DNA of 64,000 nt from Streptomyces venezuelae (GCF_008642375.1 NZ_CP029194.1:4811001-4875000), one strand, 5' to 3'; positions 16,880-25,952 are shown, numbered from the stretch's first letter. A program made the numbers and translations. Notes: generated by a model not told the origin, from the letters alone.

Positions 16880-17962
16880 CTAGCGCAGCACGCTCTCCAG
16901 GAAGTCGCTGCCGAGCCGCGCGACGACGGACACGTCGAGCTGGTGGAGGACGTACCGGCCGCGGCGCTGGGTGGTGATCAGCCCGGCCTTCTTCATGACG
17001 GCGAGGTGCCGGGAGACCTCCGGGGCGGTGATGTTGTACGCGTCGGCCAGCTCGCTCGTCGTGTTCGAGCTGCGGGCCAGGCTGCGGCAGAGCCGCATGC
17101 GCATGGGGTGGGCGATGGCCTCCAGGCGCAGTTTGACCTCCTCGGTCGCGGCGGCGCCGCCGAGGTCGCGGGCGGGCACGGGGTACTGGACCACCGGATG
17201 CCAGCCGGGTGCGTACGGGGCGAAGAGGTGCGGCCAGCCGAAGGCGGTCGGCAGGAACGTCACGCCCGAGCCCTCGGCGCTCGTGTGCCCCTGGACCAGC
17301 TTGTCGACGACGATCCGGGAACCCCGCTCGTCCTCCTCCAGCGTCATCGCCGACGAGGCGGCGGAGACGGCGTCGGCGAGGCCCTTGCGGCGCATCAGCT
17401 CGGTCTTGTGGCGGGCGTCGGCGGCGAGCTGCACGCCGACCCGGCGCCAGGTGTCGGCGAAGAACGCCTCGTCACAGTCCTCCAGGAGCCGCCGGATCCA
17501 CGCGCGCGTGCCCGGCGGGTCGGCGAGCATCCGCTCCACGAAGGCCGCCTGCCGGGGCCCGCGCGCGGCGGCCAGGTCGAGGGCGCGGCGGCGCATCCGC
17601 TCGTCGACGAGCGGAGAGGGCGCGCCGTTCTTGTACTTGCTGTTGCAGGAGATCTCCAGTGCCGCGCCCACGAACGTCTCGTCGTCCAGGCGGTCGAGGT
17701 CGTCCAGCTCCTCCGTGAGGGTGTCCCGGGGCCGCGCCGGCAGCAGGATGTCCGCGCGGGTGGAGTTCCACATGAAGTCGGCCTCGTGGAGCCGGTCGGC
17801 CAGCTCGGGCTCGAGCGCGGCGGCGGTCGTGGTCGTCCAGGCATGGAGCCGCGGGTGGTGCGCGGGCTCGGAGAGGGCGTGCAGGGCGGCACCCAGCTCG
17901 GCCAGGGGCGAGGGGCAGAAGAGGATGAGCTCCTGCGGCAGTCCGGTGATGTCGATCGTCAC
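16880..17962 (-). CDS. ArsR-type winged-helix regulator with large N-terminal DUF5937-like domain
   Basis: A 360-residue protein. Residues 1 to about 265 form an actinobacterial domain of unknown function (starts VTIDITGLPQELILFCPSP). The C-terminal 80 residues are an ArsR-like DNA-binding domain: VKLRLEAIAHPMRMRLCRSL, the recognition helix region TSELADAYNITAPEVSRHL and the wing TTQRRGRYVLHQLD. No Cys metal site like that of classical ArsR is visible, so the effector is probably not a metal. GTG 17962 has GGGGG at seven bases; a GTG two codons earlier is possible. It is divergent from a small gene, which it may regulate. Confidence 0.83.
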   Translation of the reverse strand: MTIDITGLPQELILFCPSPLAELGAALHALSEPAHHPRLHAWTTTTAAALEPELADRLHEADFMWNSTRADILLPARPRDTLTEELDDLDRLDDETFVGAALEISCNSKYKNGAPSPLVDERMRRRALDLAAARGPRQAAFVERMLADPPGTRAWIRRLLEDCDEAFFADTWRRVGVQLAADARHKTELMRRKGLADAVSAASSAMTLEEDERGSRIVVDKLVQGHTSAEGSGVTFLPTAFGWPHLFAPYAPGWHPVVQYPVPARDLGGAAATEEVKLRLEAIAHPMRMRLCRSLARSSNTTSELADAYNITAPEVSRHLAVMKKAGLITTQRRGRYVLHQLDVSVVARLGSDFLESVLR

Positions 17963-18068
17963 GCTCACGCCCCCATGGTGCGGGGTGCGGCGGGGATGGT
18001 GTCGCGCCGTTTGACGAGGACCGTCAATCGGCGCGCCGGACCGCCGCGGCGCGGCGCACGGTGAGGGC

Positions 18069-18287
18069 ATGAACGCGCTGCACCAGTACCTCTTCGACAC
18101 CTACCGCGCCACCCGGCTCGGCGAACCGCTGCCACCGGCGCCCGGCACCCACGACGTCACCGTCCTCCGGGCGGTCCGCGACCGCCGCCGCTTCGAGCGG
18201 GTGGTCGCGGGCCGCCCGGCGCACCGGGCCCTTCGCACGGCCCTTCGCACGGCCCTGCGCCGCCGGCTGCGCCCCCGCTCCTGCTGA
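18069..18287 (+). CDS. Small basic protein of unknown function
   Basis: A 72-residue protein starting MNALHQYLFDTYRATRLGEP, with a basic Arg-rich C-terminus containing a short duplicated ALRTALRT. It has Streptomyces-like codon use and a GTGAGGGC stretch before the ATG. It sits 106 bp from the divergent ArsR-type regulator. The first half looks like a genuine small protein, while the repetitive end is poorly constrained. No function can be given. Confidence 0.55.
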   Translation: MNALHQYLFDTYRATRLGEPLPPAPGTHDVTVLRAVRDRRRFERVVAGRPAHRALRTALRTALRRRLRPRSC

Positions 18288-18321
18288 CGGGGCTGACGGG
18301 GCGGGGGGATGTCCGGGGCGG

Positions 18322-19542
18322 TCAGGCCGCGATCCGGGACAGGAAGTCCCGTACCGCCGCCCGTACGTCCTCCGCCGTCCACTCGAGACCGGGCCGCGTC
18401 ACGGTCAGCTCCGTCACGGCGACCCCCGGCGGGCCGCCCGCGCCCGGGCCGAACCAGCGGCGGAAGAGGGCGGTTCCGGTGGCCTCGGTCTGGGCGGCGG
18501 CCGCGGCCGTCAGGACCTCGGGGTCGTAGGGGAGCCAGACCTGGAACTGGTGGGTGTGCGGGACCTCCGGGTGGACCCGGGACCAGCCCACGCCCGCCGC
18601 CGCGAACTCCTCCCGCACCGCCTCGGCCACCACGCGCGCGTGCCGCACGTACGAGGGCAGCAGGGGCAGCTCGGCGGCGAGGCCGCGGAGCGCGGAGAGG
18701 GCCGCCGGGTACTGCTGGGCGACCAGACCTCCGTACCGGTGCCGCCAGACCCGCGCCTCCTCCATGACGTCCTCGGGACCCGCGAGCGCGGCCCCGGACA
18801 GGCCGCCGAGGGACTTGTAGAACGAGACGTACACGCTGTCGGCGAGCCCCGCGATCTCGGGCAGCCCACGGCCGAAAACCGTCGTGCACTCCCACAGGCG
18901 CGCCCCGTCGAAGTGGACGACCGCGTCCCGCTCCCGGGCCGCCTCGACCACCTCCGTCAGCTCGTCCCAGGACGGCACGACGAAGCCGGCGTCGCGCAGC
19001 GGCAGCTCCAGCATCAGCGTCCCGAAGGGCTCCGGGTGGTCGCGCACCTCCTCGGCCGTCGGCAGCCGCGGCGCGTCGGTCAGGTGGACCGTGCGGAGCC
19101 CGGAGACGGCCCCGAGCGCCCCGCCCTCGTGGACCTCGGGGTGGGCGAGCGGGTGGAGGGCGACGACGGGGCTGCCGGTGCGCCCGGCCCAGCAGCGCAG
19201 GACGACCTGCTGGGCCATCGTGCCGGTCGGGAAGAAGACGGCGGCGGGCATGCCGAGCTCCTCGGCCACGCGCCGCTCGACCTCCTCCACGAGCCCGTTG
19301 CCGTACATGTCGACGGGGCTGTCCGCGTGGCCTTCGCGCTCCGCCCACTCGACGAGCTCGCGCAGCCGCTGCCCGACCGTCCCTTCGACGGAGGTGTGCC
19401 ACAGCCTCCGCTCGGCGCCGGCCCAGAGCTTCGCCCGGTACAGCCGGAGCGCTTCCTCGTCCGCCGAATCCACGGAAACCACGGAATCCACGGGGTCGAC
19501 GTCTGCATCCACGTCTGCATTCACATCTGCGTTCACGTCCAT
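18322..19542 (-). CDS. PLP-dependent beta-eliminating lyase / low-specificity threonine aldolase-like
   Basis: A 406-residue fold-type I PLP enzyme. It has VDMYGNGLVEEVERRVAEEL and FFPTGTMAQQVVLRCW (cofactor phosphate loop), AVVHFDGARLWECTTVFGR (PLP-ring Asp) and SVYVSFYKSLGGLSGAAL, whose Lys should form the Schiff base. This order matches L-threonine aldolases (glycine plus acetaldehyde from threonine) and related lyases; the exact amino acid is not shown. The first 25 residues are an Asp/Val repeat (NADVNADVDADVDPVD) encoded by a degenerate 12-18-bp repeat, so the true start may lie inside it. No good ribosome site precedes ATG 19542. Confidence 0.85.
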   Translation of the reverse strand: MDVNADVNADVDADVDPVDSVVSVDSADEEALRLYRAKLWAGAERRLWHTSVEGTVGQRLRELVEWAEREGHADSPVDMYGNGLVEEVERRVAEELGMPAAVFFPTGTMAQQVVLRCWAGRTGSPVVALHPLAHPEVHEGGALGAVSGLRTVHLTDAPRLPTAEEVRDHPEPFGTLMLELPLRDAGFVVPSWDELTEVVEAARERDAVVHFDGARLWECTTVFGRGLPEIAGLADSVYVSFYKSLGGLSGAALAGPEDVMEEARVWRHRYGGLVAQQYPAALSALRGLAAELPLLPSYVRHARVVAEAVREEFAAAGVGWSRVHPEVPHTHQFQVWLPYDPEVLTAAAAAQTEATGTALFRRWFGPGAGGPPGVAVTELTVTRPGLEWTAEDVRAAVRDFLSRIAA

Positions 19543-19668
19543 GGGGTGATCATCACACCGCCGCCCACAGCCTGTGGACAGCCACGGGAGGAGCGCGAAA
19601 CGCTGGCGTAGCATGACCAGAAATCGTCCGGTACCCGCCGAGGACTGGAACGGAAGGCCGTCCCCATC

Positions 19669-20628
19669 GTGAACGCACCAGCAGCGCCAGAGCCGCGACC
19701 AGAGCCCCGCCCCGAGGACCGTCCCGCCCGGCTCACCGTCGGAGTGGTCGGCGCGGGCCGTGTGGGCCCCGCCCTCGCCGCCTCGCTCCAGCTCGCGGGC
19801 CACCGCCCCGTCGCCGTATCGGCGGTCTCCGACCGCTCCCGGCGCCGCGCCGCCGAGCTCCTGCCCGACGTCCCGGTCGTCGAGCCCGCCCGCGTCCTCG
19901 CGCTCGCCGATCTCGTCCTCCTGACGGTCCCCGACGACGCCCTGCCGGGTCTCGTCGAGGGCCTCGCCGACACCGGAGCCGTACGGCCGGGACAGCTGCT
20001 CGTCCACACCTCCGGGCGGTACGGCGTACGGGTCCTCGACCCCGCCCGCCGGGCCGGCGCGCTCCCGCTCGCCCTGCACCCCGCCATGACCTTCACCGGC
20101 ACCGCCGTCGACGTCCAGCGCCTGGCCGGCTGCTCCTTCGGGGTGACCGCGCCCGAGGAGCTGCGGCTCGCGGCCGAGGCCCTGGTCATCGAGATGGGCG
20201 GCGAGCCCGAGTGGATCGCCGAGGACGCCCGTCCGCTCTACCACGCGGCCCTGGCCCTGGGCGCGAACCACCTGGTCACCCTGGTGGCCCAGTCGATGGA
20301 GCTGCTCCGCAAGGCGGGTGTCGCCGCGCCCGACCGCATGCTCGGCCCCCTCCTCGGCGCCGCCCTGGACAATGCCCTGCGGTCCGGGGACGCGGCCCTC
20401 ACCGGACCCGTCGCGCGCGGTGACGCCGGTACGGTCGCGGCCCACGTCGCCGAGCTGCGCAAGCACGCGCCCGGCACCGTCGCCGGCTACCTGGCGATGG
20501 CCCGCACGACCGCCGACCGGGCGCTCGCGCACGGCCTGCTCAAGCCCGAGCTCGCCGAGGACCTGCTGGGCGTGCTCGCCGCCGACAGCACCACCGCCGC
20601 CGACGGGCCGCGAGGAGACGACCGATGA
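19669..20628 (+). CDS. Rossmann-like DUF2520 oxidoreductase, candidate PanG-type ketopantoate reductase
   Basis: A 319-residue protein with an N-terminal NAD(P)-binding Rossmann fold (LTVGVVGAGRVGPALAASLQ) and a C-terminal helical DUF2520 domain (HPAMTFTGTAVDVQRLAGC, ARPLYHAALALGANHLVTL). The same domain pair is known from PanG, the alternative ketopantoate reductase of Francisella, as I recall it. Here the gene overlaps panC by ATGA, which supports a role supplying pantoate for PanC. No classical panE is in the window. GTG 19669 has GGAAGG upstream. Confidence 0.8.
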   Translation: MNAPAAPEPRPEPRPEDRPARLTVGVVGAGRVGPALAASLQLAGHRPVAVSAVSDRSRRRAAELLPDVPVVEPARVLALADLVLLTVPDDALPGLVEGLADTGAVRPGQLLVHTSGRYGVRVLDPARRAGALPLALHPAMTFTGTAVDVQRLAGCSFGVTAPEELRLAAEALVIEMGGEPEWIAEDARPLYHAALALGANHLVTLVAQSMELLRKAGVAAPDRMLGPLLGAALDNALRSGDAALTGPVARGDAGTVAAHVAELRKHAPGTVAGYLAMARTTADRALAHGLLKPELAEDLLGVLAADSTTAADGPRGDDR

Positions 20629-21695
20629 CCCTGTTCGCCCGGAAGAGCGCCGAGGGCGGCCGGTCCGCCCGCCACGAGCCCGCCGAGCTCGTCCCCACGG
20701 TCGACGACCTGGAGTACGCCCGCGCGCACCACGGCGCCCCCGGCCGCAACGCCGTCGTCATGACCATGGGCGCCCTCCACGAGGGCCACGCCACCCTGAT
20801 CCGCGCCGCCCGCGAGCGCGTCGGCGCCCAGGGCTTCGTCGTCGTCACCGTCTTCGTCAATCCGCTCCAGTTCGGCGCCGGCGAGGACCTCGACCGCTAC
20901 CCCCGCACCCTCGACGCCGACCTGGAGCTGGCCTTCGACGCCGGGGCGAGCGTCGTTTTCGCGCCTTCCGCCGACGAGGTCTACCCGGGCGGCGAGCCGC
21001 AGGTCCGGATCACCGCGGGCCCCATGGGCGAGCGCCTCGAAGGCGCCTCCCGGCCCGGCCACTTCGACGGCATGCTGACCGTCGTCGCCAAGCTCCTCCA
21101 CCTCACCTCGCCCGACCTGGCCTTCTTCGGCCAGAAGGACGCCCAGCAGCTGGCCCTGATCCGCCGCATGACCCGCGACCTGAACTTCCCGGTCGAGATC
21201 GTCGGCGTGGAGACCGTCCGCGAGACCGACGGCCTCGCCCTCTCCAGCCGCAACCGCTACCTGTCGGCCGAGGAGCGCCGTACGGCCCTCGCGCTGTCCG
21301 GTGCGCTGTTCGCCGCCCGTGACCGGCTCGCCGCCCAGGAGGCGCTGCGCGCGCGTGCCGCCTCCCTGCCGGGCGCCCAGGGCCGGGGCGAGACCCGCGC
21401 GGAGGCGCTCTCGCGGCTCGGCGAGGCCCGGGCCGCCGCCGACGCCCACGCGGTCGCGCAGGCGGCCGAGCGCGGCGGCGCCGAAGCCGTCCGGGCCGCG
21501 GCCCTGGCCGTCCTCGACGGCGCGGCGAAGGCCGAGCCGCCGCTCACCCTGGACTACCTGGCCCTGGTCGACCCGGCCGACTTCACCGAGGTCGCCGACG
21601 ACCATGACGGCGAGGCGGTCCTCGCGGTCGCCGCGCGGGTGGGGACCACGCGGCTCATCGACAACATCCCCCTGACCTTCGGAGCCACCAAGTGA
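20625..21695 (+). CDS. panC: Pantoate--beta-alanine ligase (pantothenate synthetase)
   Basis: Joins pantoate and beta-alanine with ATP to give pantothenate. The nucleotidyltransferase motifs are present: VMTMGALHEGHATLIRAA (HIGH-type), VVTVFVNPLQFGAGEDLDRY, SRPGHFDGMLTVVAKL, DLAFFGQKDAQQLALIRRM and LALSSRNRYLS (KMSKS-like). At 356 residues it is longer than the usual 280-300. The extra length is an Ala/Arg-rich insertion at about 225-305 before the final LDYLALVDPADF block. It overlaps the DUF2520 gene and nadB by four bases each, so it sits inside a coupled operon. Confidence 0.95.
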   Translation: MTLFARKSAEGGRSARHEPAELVPTVDDLEYARAHHGAPGRNAVVMTMGALHEGHATLIRAARERVGAQGFVVVTVFVNPLQFGAGEDLDRYPRTLDADLELAFDAGASVVFAPSADEVYPGGEPQVRITAGPMGERLEGASRPGHFDGMLTVVAKLLHLTSPDLAFFGQKDAQQLALIRRMTRDLNFPVEIVGVETVRETDGLALSSRNRYLSAEERRTALALSGALFAARDRLAAQEALRARAASLPGAQGRGETRAEALSRLGEARAAADAHAVAQAAERGGAEAVRAAALAVLDGAAKAEPPLTLDYLALVDPADFTEVADDHDGEAVLAVAARVGTTRLIDNIPLTFGATK

Positions 21696-23389
21696 CCGGA
21701 ATACGGCTGCACGCGCCCGCGCCGGGCTGGGCCATCGACGCCGATGTCGTCGTGGTCGGCTCGGGCGTCGCGGGCCTCACCGCCGCCCTGCGCTGCACCG
21801 CCGCCGGGCTCCGTACCGTCGTCGTCACCAAGGCACGGCTCGACGACGGCTCCACCCGCTGGGCCCAGGGCGGCATCGCCGCCGCGCTCGGCGAGGGCGA
21901 CACCCCCGAGCAGCACCTCGACGACACCCTCGTCGCCGGCGCCGGGCTCTGCGACGAGGAGGCCGTACGCCTGCTCGTCACGGAGGGCCCCGAGGCCGTG
22001 CGCCGCCTCATCGCGACCGGCGCCGACTTCGACAAGACCGCCGACGGCGAGATCGCGCTGACCCGGGAGGGCGGCCACCACCGCCGCCGGATCGCGCACG
22101 CCGGCGGCGACGCGACCGGCGCCGAGATCTCCCGCGCCCTCGTCGAGGCGATACGGGACCGGGGCGTCCGCACCATCGAGCACGCCCTCGTCCTCGACCT
22201 CCTGACGGACGCCGAGGGCCGGACGGCGGGCGTGACCCTGCACGTCATGGGCGAGGGCCAGCACGACGGCGTCGGCGCCGTCCACGCCCCCGCCGTGGTC
22301 CTGGCCACCGGCGGCATGGGCCAGGTCTTCTCCGCCACCACCAACCCCGCGGTCTCCACCGGCGACGGCGTCGCGCTCGCGCTGCGCGCCGGGGCCGAGG
22401 TCTCCGACCTGGAGTTCGTCCAGTTCCACCCGACGGTGCTCTTCCTGGGCGCCGACTCCGAGGGCCAGCAGCCGCTGGTCTCCGAGGCGGTCCGCGGCGA
22501 GGGCGCCCACCTGGTCGACGCCGACGGGGTCCGCTTCATGCTCGGGCAGCACGAGCTGGCCGAGCTCGCGCCCCGCGACATCGTCGCCAAGGCGATCATG
22601 CGGCGGATGCAGGAGCAGGGCACCGAGCACATGTACCTCGACGCCCGCCACTTCGGCGCCGAGATGTGGGCGGAGCGCTTCCCCACGATCCTGGCCGCCT
22701 GCCGCCTCCACGGCATCGACCCGGTGACCGAGCCGATCCCGGTTGCCCCGGCGGCGCACTACGCCTCCGGCGGCATCCGCACGGACCTGCGCGGCCGGAC
22801 CACGGTCCCGGGCCTGTACGCGTGCGGCGAGGTCGCCTGCACGGGCGTCCACGGCGCCAACCGGCTCGCGTCGAACTCGCTCCTGGAGGGCCTGGTCTTC
22901 GCCGAGCGGATCGTCGAGGAGATCACGGCCGCCGCACCGCGCGTGCCCGGCGCCGCCGTGCCGCACCCGGCCCCGGTGACCCTGCCCCTGCCGGTCGCCG
23001 GAGCCCGTACCCGTATCCAGCGGGTCATGACGGCCGGCGCGGGCGTGCTCCGCTCCGCGAGCAGCCTGCGGGAGGCCGCCGTGGCCCTCGACGACCTGCA
23101 CAGCGACGCCCTGGCGGGCGGCAGCGACGACACCAAGTCGGCCGAACCCGGCGTGGAGTCCTGGGAGACCACCAACCTGCTGTGCGTCGCCCGCGTCCTG
23201 GTCGCCGCCGCCCGCCGCCGCGAGGAGACCCGCGGCTGCCACTGGCGCGAGGACCACCCCGACCGGGACGACACGGCCTGGCGGCGGCACCTCGTCGTCC
23301 GCCTCACCCCGGAGCGGACCCTCGACGTCCGCACCACCGACACCGCTGACTTCCCCCCGACCGCCGACGCCCCAGGGAGCCGTAAGTGA
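21692..23389 (+). CDS. nadB: L-aspartate oxidase
   Basis: A flavoprotein of 565 residues that oxidises L-aspartate to iminoaspartate, the first step of de novo NAD synthesis. Motifs are the FAD-binding VVVVGSGVAGLTAALRC, STRWAQGGIAAALGEGD, the substrate loop HRRRIAHAGGDATG, the FQFHPT-like EFVQFHPTVLFL, and the flavin-interacting GLYACGEVACTGVHGANRLA. The C-terminal helical domain is complete. The GTG start overlaps the panC stop (GTGA). The partner NadA is not in the window. Confidence 0.95.
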   Translation: MTGIRLHAPAPGWAIDADVVVVGSGVAGLTAALRCTAAGLRTVVVTKARLDDGSTRWAQGGIAAALGEGDTPEQHLDDTLVAGAGLCDEEAVRLLVTEGPEAVRRLIATGADFDKTADGEIALTREGGHHRRRIAHAGGDATGAEISRALVEAIRDRGVRTIEHALVLDLLTDAEGRTAGVTLHVMGEGQHDGVGAVHAPAVVLATGGMGQVFSATTNPAVSTGDGVALALRAGAEVSDLEFVQFHPTVLFLGADSEGQQPLVSEAVRGEGAHLVDADGVRFMLGQHELAELAPRDIVAKAIMRRMQEQGTEHMYLDARHFGAEMWAERFPTILAACRLHGIDPVTEPIPVAPAAHYASGGIRTDLRGRTTVPGLYACGEVACTGVHGANRLASNSLLEGLVFAERIVEEITAAAPRVPGAAVPHPAPVTLPLPVAGARTRIQRVMTAGAGVLRSASSLREAAVALDDLHSDALAGGSDDTKSAEPGVESWETTNLLCVARVLVAAARRREETRGCHWREDHPDRDDTAWRRHLVVRLTPERTLDVRTTDTADFPPTADAPGSRK

Positions 23390-24420
23390 CCACGCCGAGC
23401 ACGCCCGAGGAGAGCCGTCCCGAGCCCGTGGACGTCCCTCTGATCCAGATCAGCGCCGCCCCCACCGCGGACGCCGAGGCCGGCGGCTGTGGCGACGGCT
23501 GCGGCTGCGGCGGTGCGGAGGAGTTCGAGTGCGGGCTCGACCCCGCGCTCGCCGAACTGCTCGCGGCCGCCGGCCTCGACCCCGTACAGGTCGAGGACAT
23601 CGCCCACCTCGCGATCGCCGAGGACCTCGACGGCGGCGTGGACGTCACGACCGTGGCGACCGTCCCCGAGGACGCCGTCGCCACCGCCGACTTCACCGCC
23701 CGCGAAGCCGGTGTCGTCGCCGGTCTGCGGGTCGCCGAGGCCGTCCTGTCGATCGTGTGCGCGGACGAGTTCGAGGTCGAGCGGCACGTCGAGGACGGCG
23801 AGCGCGTCGAGGCCGGTCAGACGCTCCTCAGCGTCACCGCCCGCACCCGCGACCTGCTCACCGGCGAGCGCAGCGCGCTCAACATCCTCTGCCGCCTCTC
23901 CGGCATCGCCACGGCCACGCGCGCGTGGGCGGACGCCCTGGAGGGCACGAAGGCCAAGGTCCGCGACACCCGCAAGACGACCCCGGGCCTGCGCGCCCTG
24001 GAGAAGTACGCGGTGCGCTGCGGCGGCGGCGTCAACCACCGCATGTCGCTCTCCGACGCGGCCCTCGTGAAGGACAACCACGTGGTCGCGGCCGGTGGCG
24101 TGGCGCAGGCCTTCAAGGCCGTCCGGGAGCTGTTCCCCGAGGTGCCGATCGAGGTCGAGGTCGACACGATGCACCAGGTCCGCGAGGTCCTGGACGCGGG
24201 CGCCGACCTGATCCTGCTCGACAACTTCACCCCGCTGGAGACCGAGGAGGCCGTCGCGATCGTCGCGGGCCGCGCCGTCCTGGAGTCCTCGGGCCGGCTG
24301 ACGCTGGAGACCGCGGCGGCGTACGCGGCGACCGGCGTCGACTACCTGGCGGTCGGCGGCCTCACCCACTCCTCCCCGATCCTCGACATCGGCCTCGACC
24401 TGCGCGAGGCGGCCGTCTGA
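23386..24420 (+). CDS. nadC: Nicotinate-nucleotide pyrophosphorylase (carboxylating) with Cys-rich N-terminus
   Basis: Makes nicotinate mononucleotide from quinolinate and PRPP. The family core is residues 55-344: EDLDGGVDVTT, LNILCRLSGIATATR, RDTRKTTPGLRALEKYAVRC, VNHRMSLSDAALVKDNHV, EVDTMHQV and LLDNFTPLET. Length is 344 residues, against about 280-290 for most NadC. The extra N-terminus includes a glycine-rich stretch with four Cys (35, 39, 41 and 49: GGCGDGCGCGGAEEFECG), a possible metal or redox site. The GTG start overlaps nadB by four bases, and its stop overlaps the coaX start. Confidence 0.95.
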   Translation: MTTPSTPEESRPEPVDVPLIQISAAPTADAEAGGCGDGCGCGGAEEFECGLDPALAELLAAAGLDPVQVEDIAHLAIAEDLDGGVDVTTVATVPEDAVATADFTAREAGVVAGLRVAEAVLSIVCADEFEVERHVEDGERVEAGQTLLSVTARTRDLLTGERSALNILCRLSGIATATRAWADALEGTKAKVRDTRKTTPGLRALEKYAVRCGGGVNHRMSLSDAALVKDNHVVAAGGVAQAFKAVRELFPEVPIEVEVDTMHQVREVLDAGADLILLDNFTPLETEEAVAIVAGRAVLESSGRLTLETAAAYAATGVDYLAVGGLTHSSPILDIGLDLREAAV

Positions 24421-25226
24421 TGCTGCTCACCATCGACGTCGGCAACACCCAGACCGTCCTCGGCCTCTTCGACGGCGAGGAGGTCGTGGAGCACTGGCGC
24501 ATCTCCACGGACCCGCGCAGGACCGCCGACGAGTGGGCGGTCCTGCTCCAGGGCCTCATGGGCATGCACCCGCTGCTCGGCGTCGAGCTGAGCGACGGCA
24601 TCGAGGGGATCGCCATCTGCGCGACGGTCCCCTCGGTGCTGCACGAGCTGCGCGAGGTGACCCGCCGGTACTACGGGGACGTGCCGGCGGTCCTGGTGGA
24701 GCCGGGCGTCAAGACGGGCGTCCCGGTCATCACCGACAACCCCAAGGAGGTCGGCGCGGACCGCGTCATCAACGCGGCCGCGGCGGTCGAGCTGTACGGC
24801 GGTCCGGCGATCGTCGTCGACTTCGGTACGGCGACGACGTACGACGCGGTCACCGCGCGCGGCGAGTACGCGGGCGGGGCCATCGCGCCGGGCATCGAGA
24901 TCTCGGTCGAGGCGCTGGGCGTGAAGGGCGCCATGCTCCGCAAGATCGAGCTGGCCCGCCCGCGGAACGTGATCGGCAAGAACACGGTCGAGGCGATGCA
25001 GTCGGGCATCATCTACGGCTACGCGGGCCAGGTCGACGGCGTCGTCGCCCGCATGAAGCGCGAGCTCGTCGGCCCGAACGGCGACCCCTCCGACGTCACC
25101 GTCATCGCCACGGGCGGTCTCGCCCCGATGGTCCTCGGCGAGTCGACGGAGATCGACGAGCACGAGCCCTGGCTGACCCTGATCGGCCTGCGGCTGGTGT
25201 ACGAGCGGAACGTCTCGCGCATGTGA
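24420..25226 (+). CDS. coaX: Type III pantothenate kinase
   Basis: Phosphorylates pantothenate in the first committed step of CoA synthesis, feeding from PanC upstream. The 268-residue ASKHA-fold protein shows the phosphate loop LLTIDVGNTQTVLGLF, the catalytic region EVGADRVINAAAAVELYGG, VVDFGTATTYDAV and APGIEISVEAL. ATG 24420 overlaps the nadC stop by one base (TGATG), so it is the last gene of the coupled DUF2520-panC-nadB-nadC-coaX operon. Type III kinases are not feedback-inhibited by CoA. Confidence 0.94.
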   Translation: MLLTIDVGNTQTVLGLFDGEEVVEHWRISTDPRRTADEWAVLLQGLMGMHPLLGVELSDGIEGIAICATVPSVLHELREVTRRYYGDVPAVLVEPGVKTGVPVITDNPKEVGADRVINAAAAVELYGGPAIVVDFGTATTYDAVTARGEYAGGAIAPGIEISVEALGVKGAMLRKIELARPRNVIGKNTVEAMQSGIIYGYAGQVDGVVARMKRELVGPNGDPSDVTVIATGGLAPMVLGESTEIDEHEPWLTLIGLRLVYERNVSRM

Positions 25227-25296
25227 GGGCCCTTTCGGTGGCGATCATTCCGGCGCGCCGGAATGATCGCTAAGAGAAAATTGTCCGATTAGCGCG

Positions 25297-25302
25297 TATC
25301 GT
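25297..25302 (+). promoter_or_regulatory. Candidate leaderless -10 box
   Basis: TATCGT ends six bases before ATG 25309, inside an A/T-rich island (TAAGAGAAAATTG) unusual for this genome. No ribosome site is present. Confidence 0.5.
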
Positions 25303-25308
25303 CGGCCC

Positions 25309-25938
25309 ATGCCCACGCCATACGGATCTCGCGGCGGCATGGCATTCAGTGCGGACGAGCTGCGTGTGCTCCGAGGCGCCCTTGCCATCGCCCTCCACCC
25401 TGCCCCCCTCCAGGACGAGGACGTCCAGGACTGCCTGCGCCTGGCCGAATCCGTGGACGAGGCGGTACGCGAGGCCGGCCGGCTGCGTGCCTTCCTCCTC
25501 GACGACCTGGCCCGCTACCGAGAAGCCCTCCCCGGATCGCTCGCCGGCTATCTGAGCCTCCTCCGCGACGCCCTGGCCGCCGGGTACGACCCCGCGGCCG
25601 ACGACCTCGCCGCCCTGCGGGCCCTGCGCGCCAACCCCGCAGCCGCCGAGCTGCTCGCCCGCTGCCAGATCCTCGCCGAGCGCTCCGTACGCGCCCGGCT
25701 CGCCCGGGTCTCCCAGGCGACGGGCTCCACCGCCCCCGTCACCGCCGGTGCGGCGCTCGCGCCCAGGACGCGGCTGCTCGCCCTCCCCGGCGGACGCGCC
25801 GCGGCCGACGAGCCGAAGCCGAACCCGCCGTCCGGTCCCACCCCCGGTGACCGCCCCGTGCCCAAGCCTTCCGAGGTCTTCCCGCCGCGCCGACGCCCCG
25901 TACCCCCGCCCCCGCCCGAGGAGCGGGTCGCCGGATAG
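25309..25938 (+). CDS. Conserved hypothetical protein, helical with Pro-rich tail
   Basis: A 209-residue protein that I do not recognise by function. Residues 1-140 are predicted largely helical (FSADELRVLRGALAIALHP, REAGRLRAFLLDDLARYREA, ANPAAAELLARCQILAE). Residues 150-209 are Pro-rich and disordered (PSEVFPPRRRPVPPPPPEE). It has no signal peptide or membrane segment. It has its own leaderless-type promoter and is followed 14 bp later by a tiny membrane protein gene, so the two are probably cotranscribed. Confidence 0.75.
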   Translation: MPTPYGSRGGMAFSADELRVLRGALAIALHPAPLQDEDVQDCLRLAESVDEAVREAGRLRAFLLDDLARYREALPGSLAGYLSLLRDALAAGYDPAADDLAALRALRANPAAAELLARCQILAERSVRARLARVSQATGSTAPVTAGAALAPRTRLLALPGGRAAADEPKPNPPSGPTPGDRPVPKPSEVFPPRRRPVPPPPPEERVAG

Positions 25939-25952
25939 CTACTCTGGACGGC

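Noticed and set aside
17499..17510. CACGCGCGCGTG as a genome-wide rare operator
   Set aside because: Single copies occur inside coding sequences (17499, 18631, 23916), as expected in GC-rich DNA; only the triple cluster at 51399-51475 is reported.
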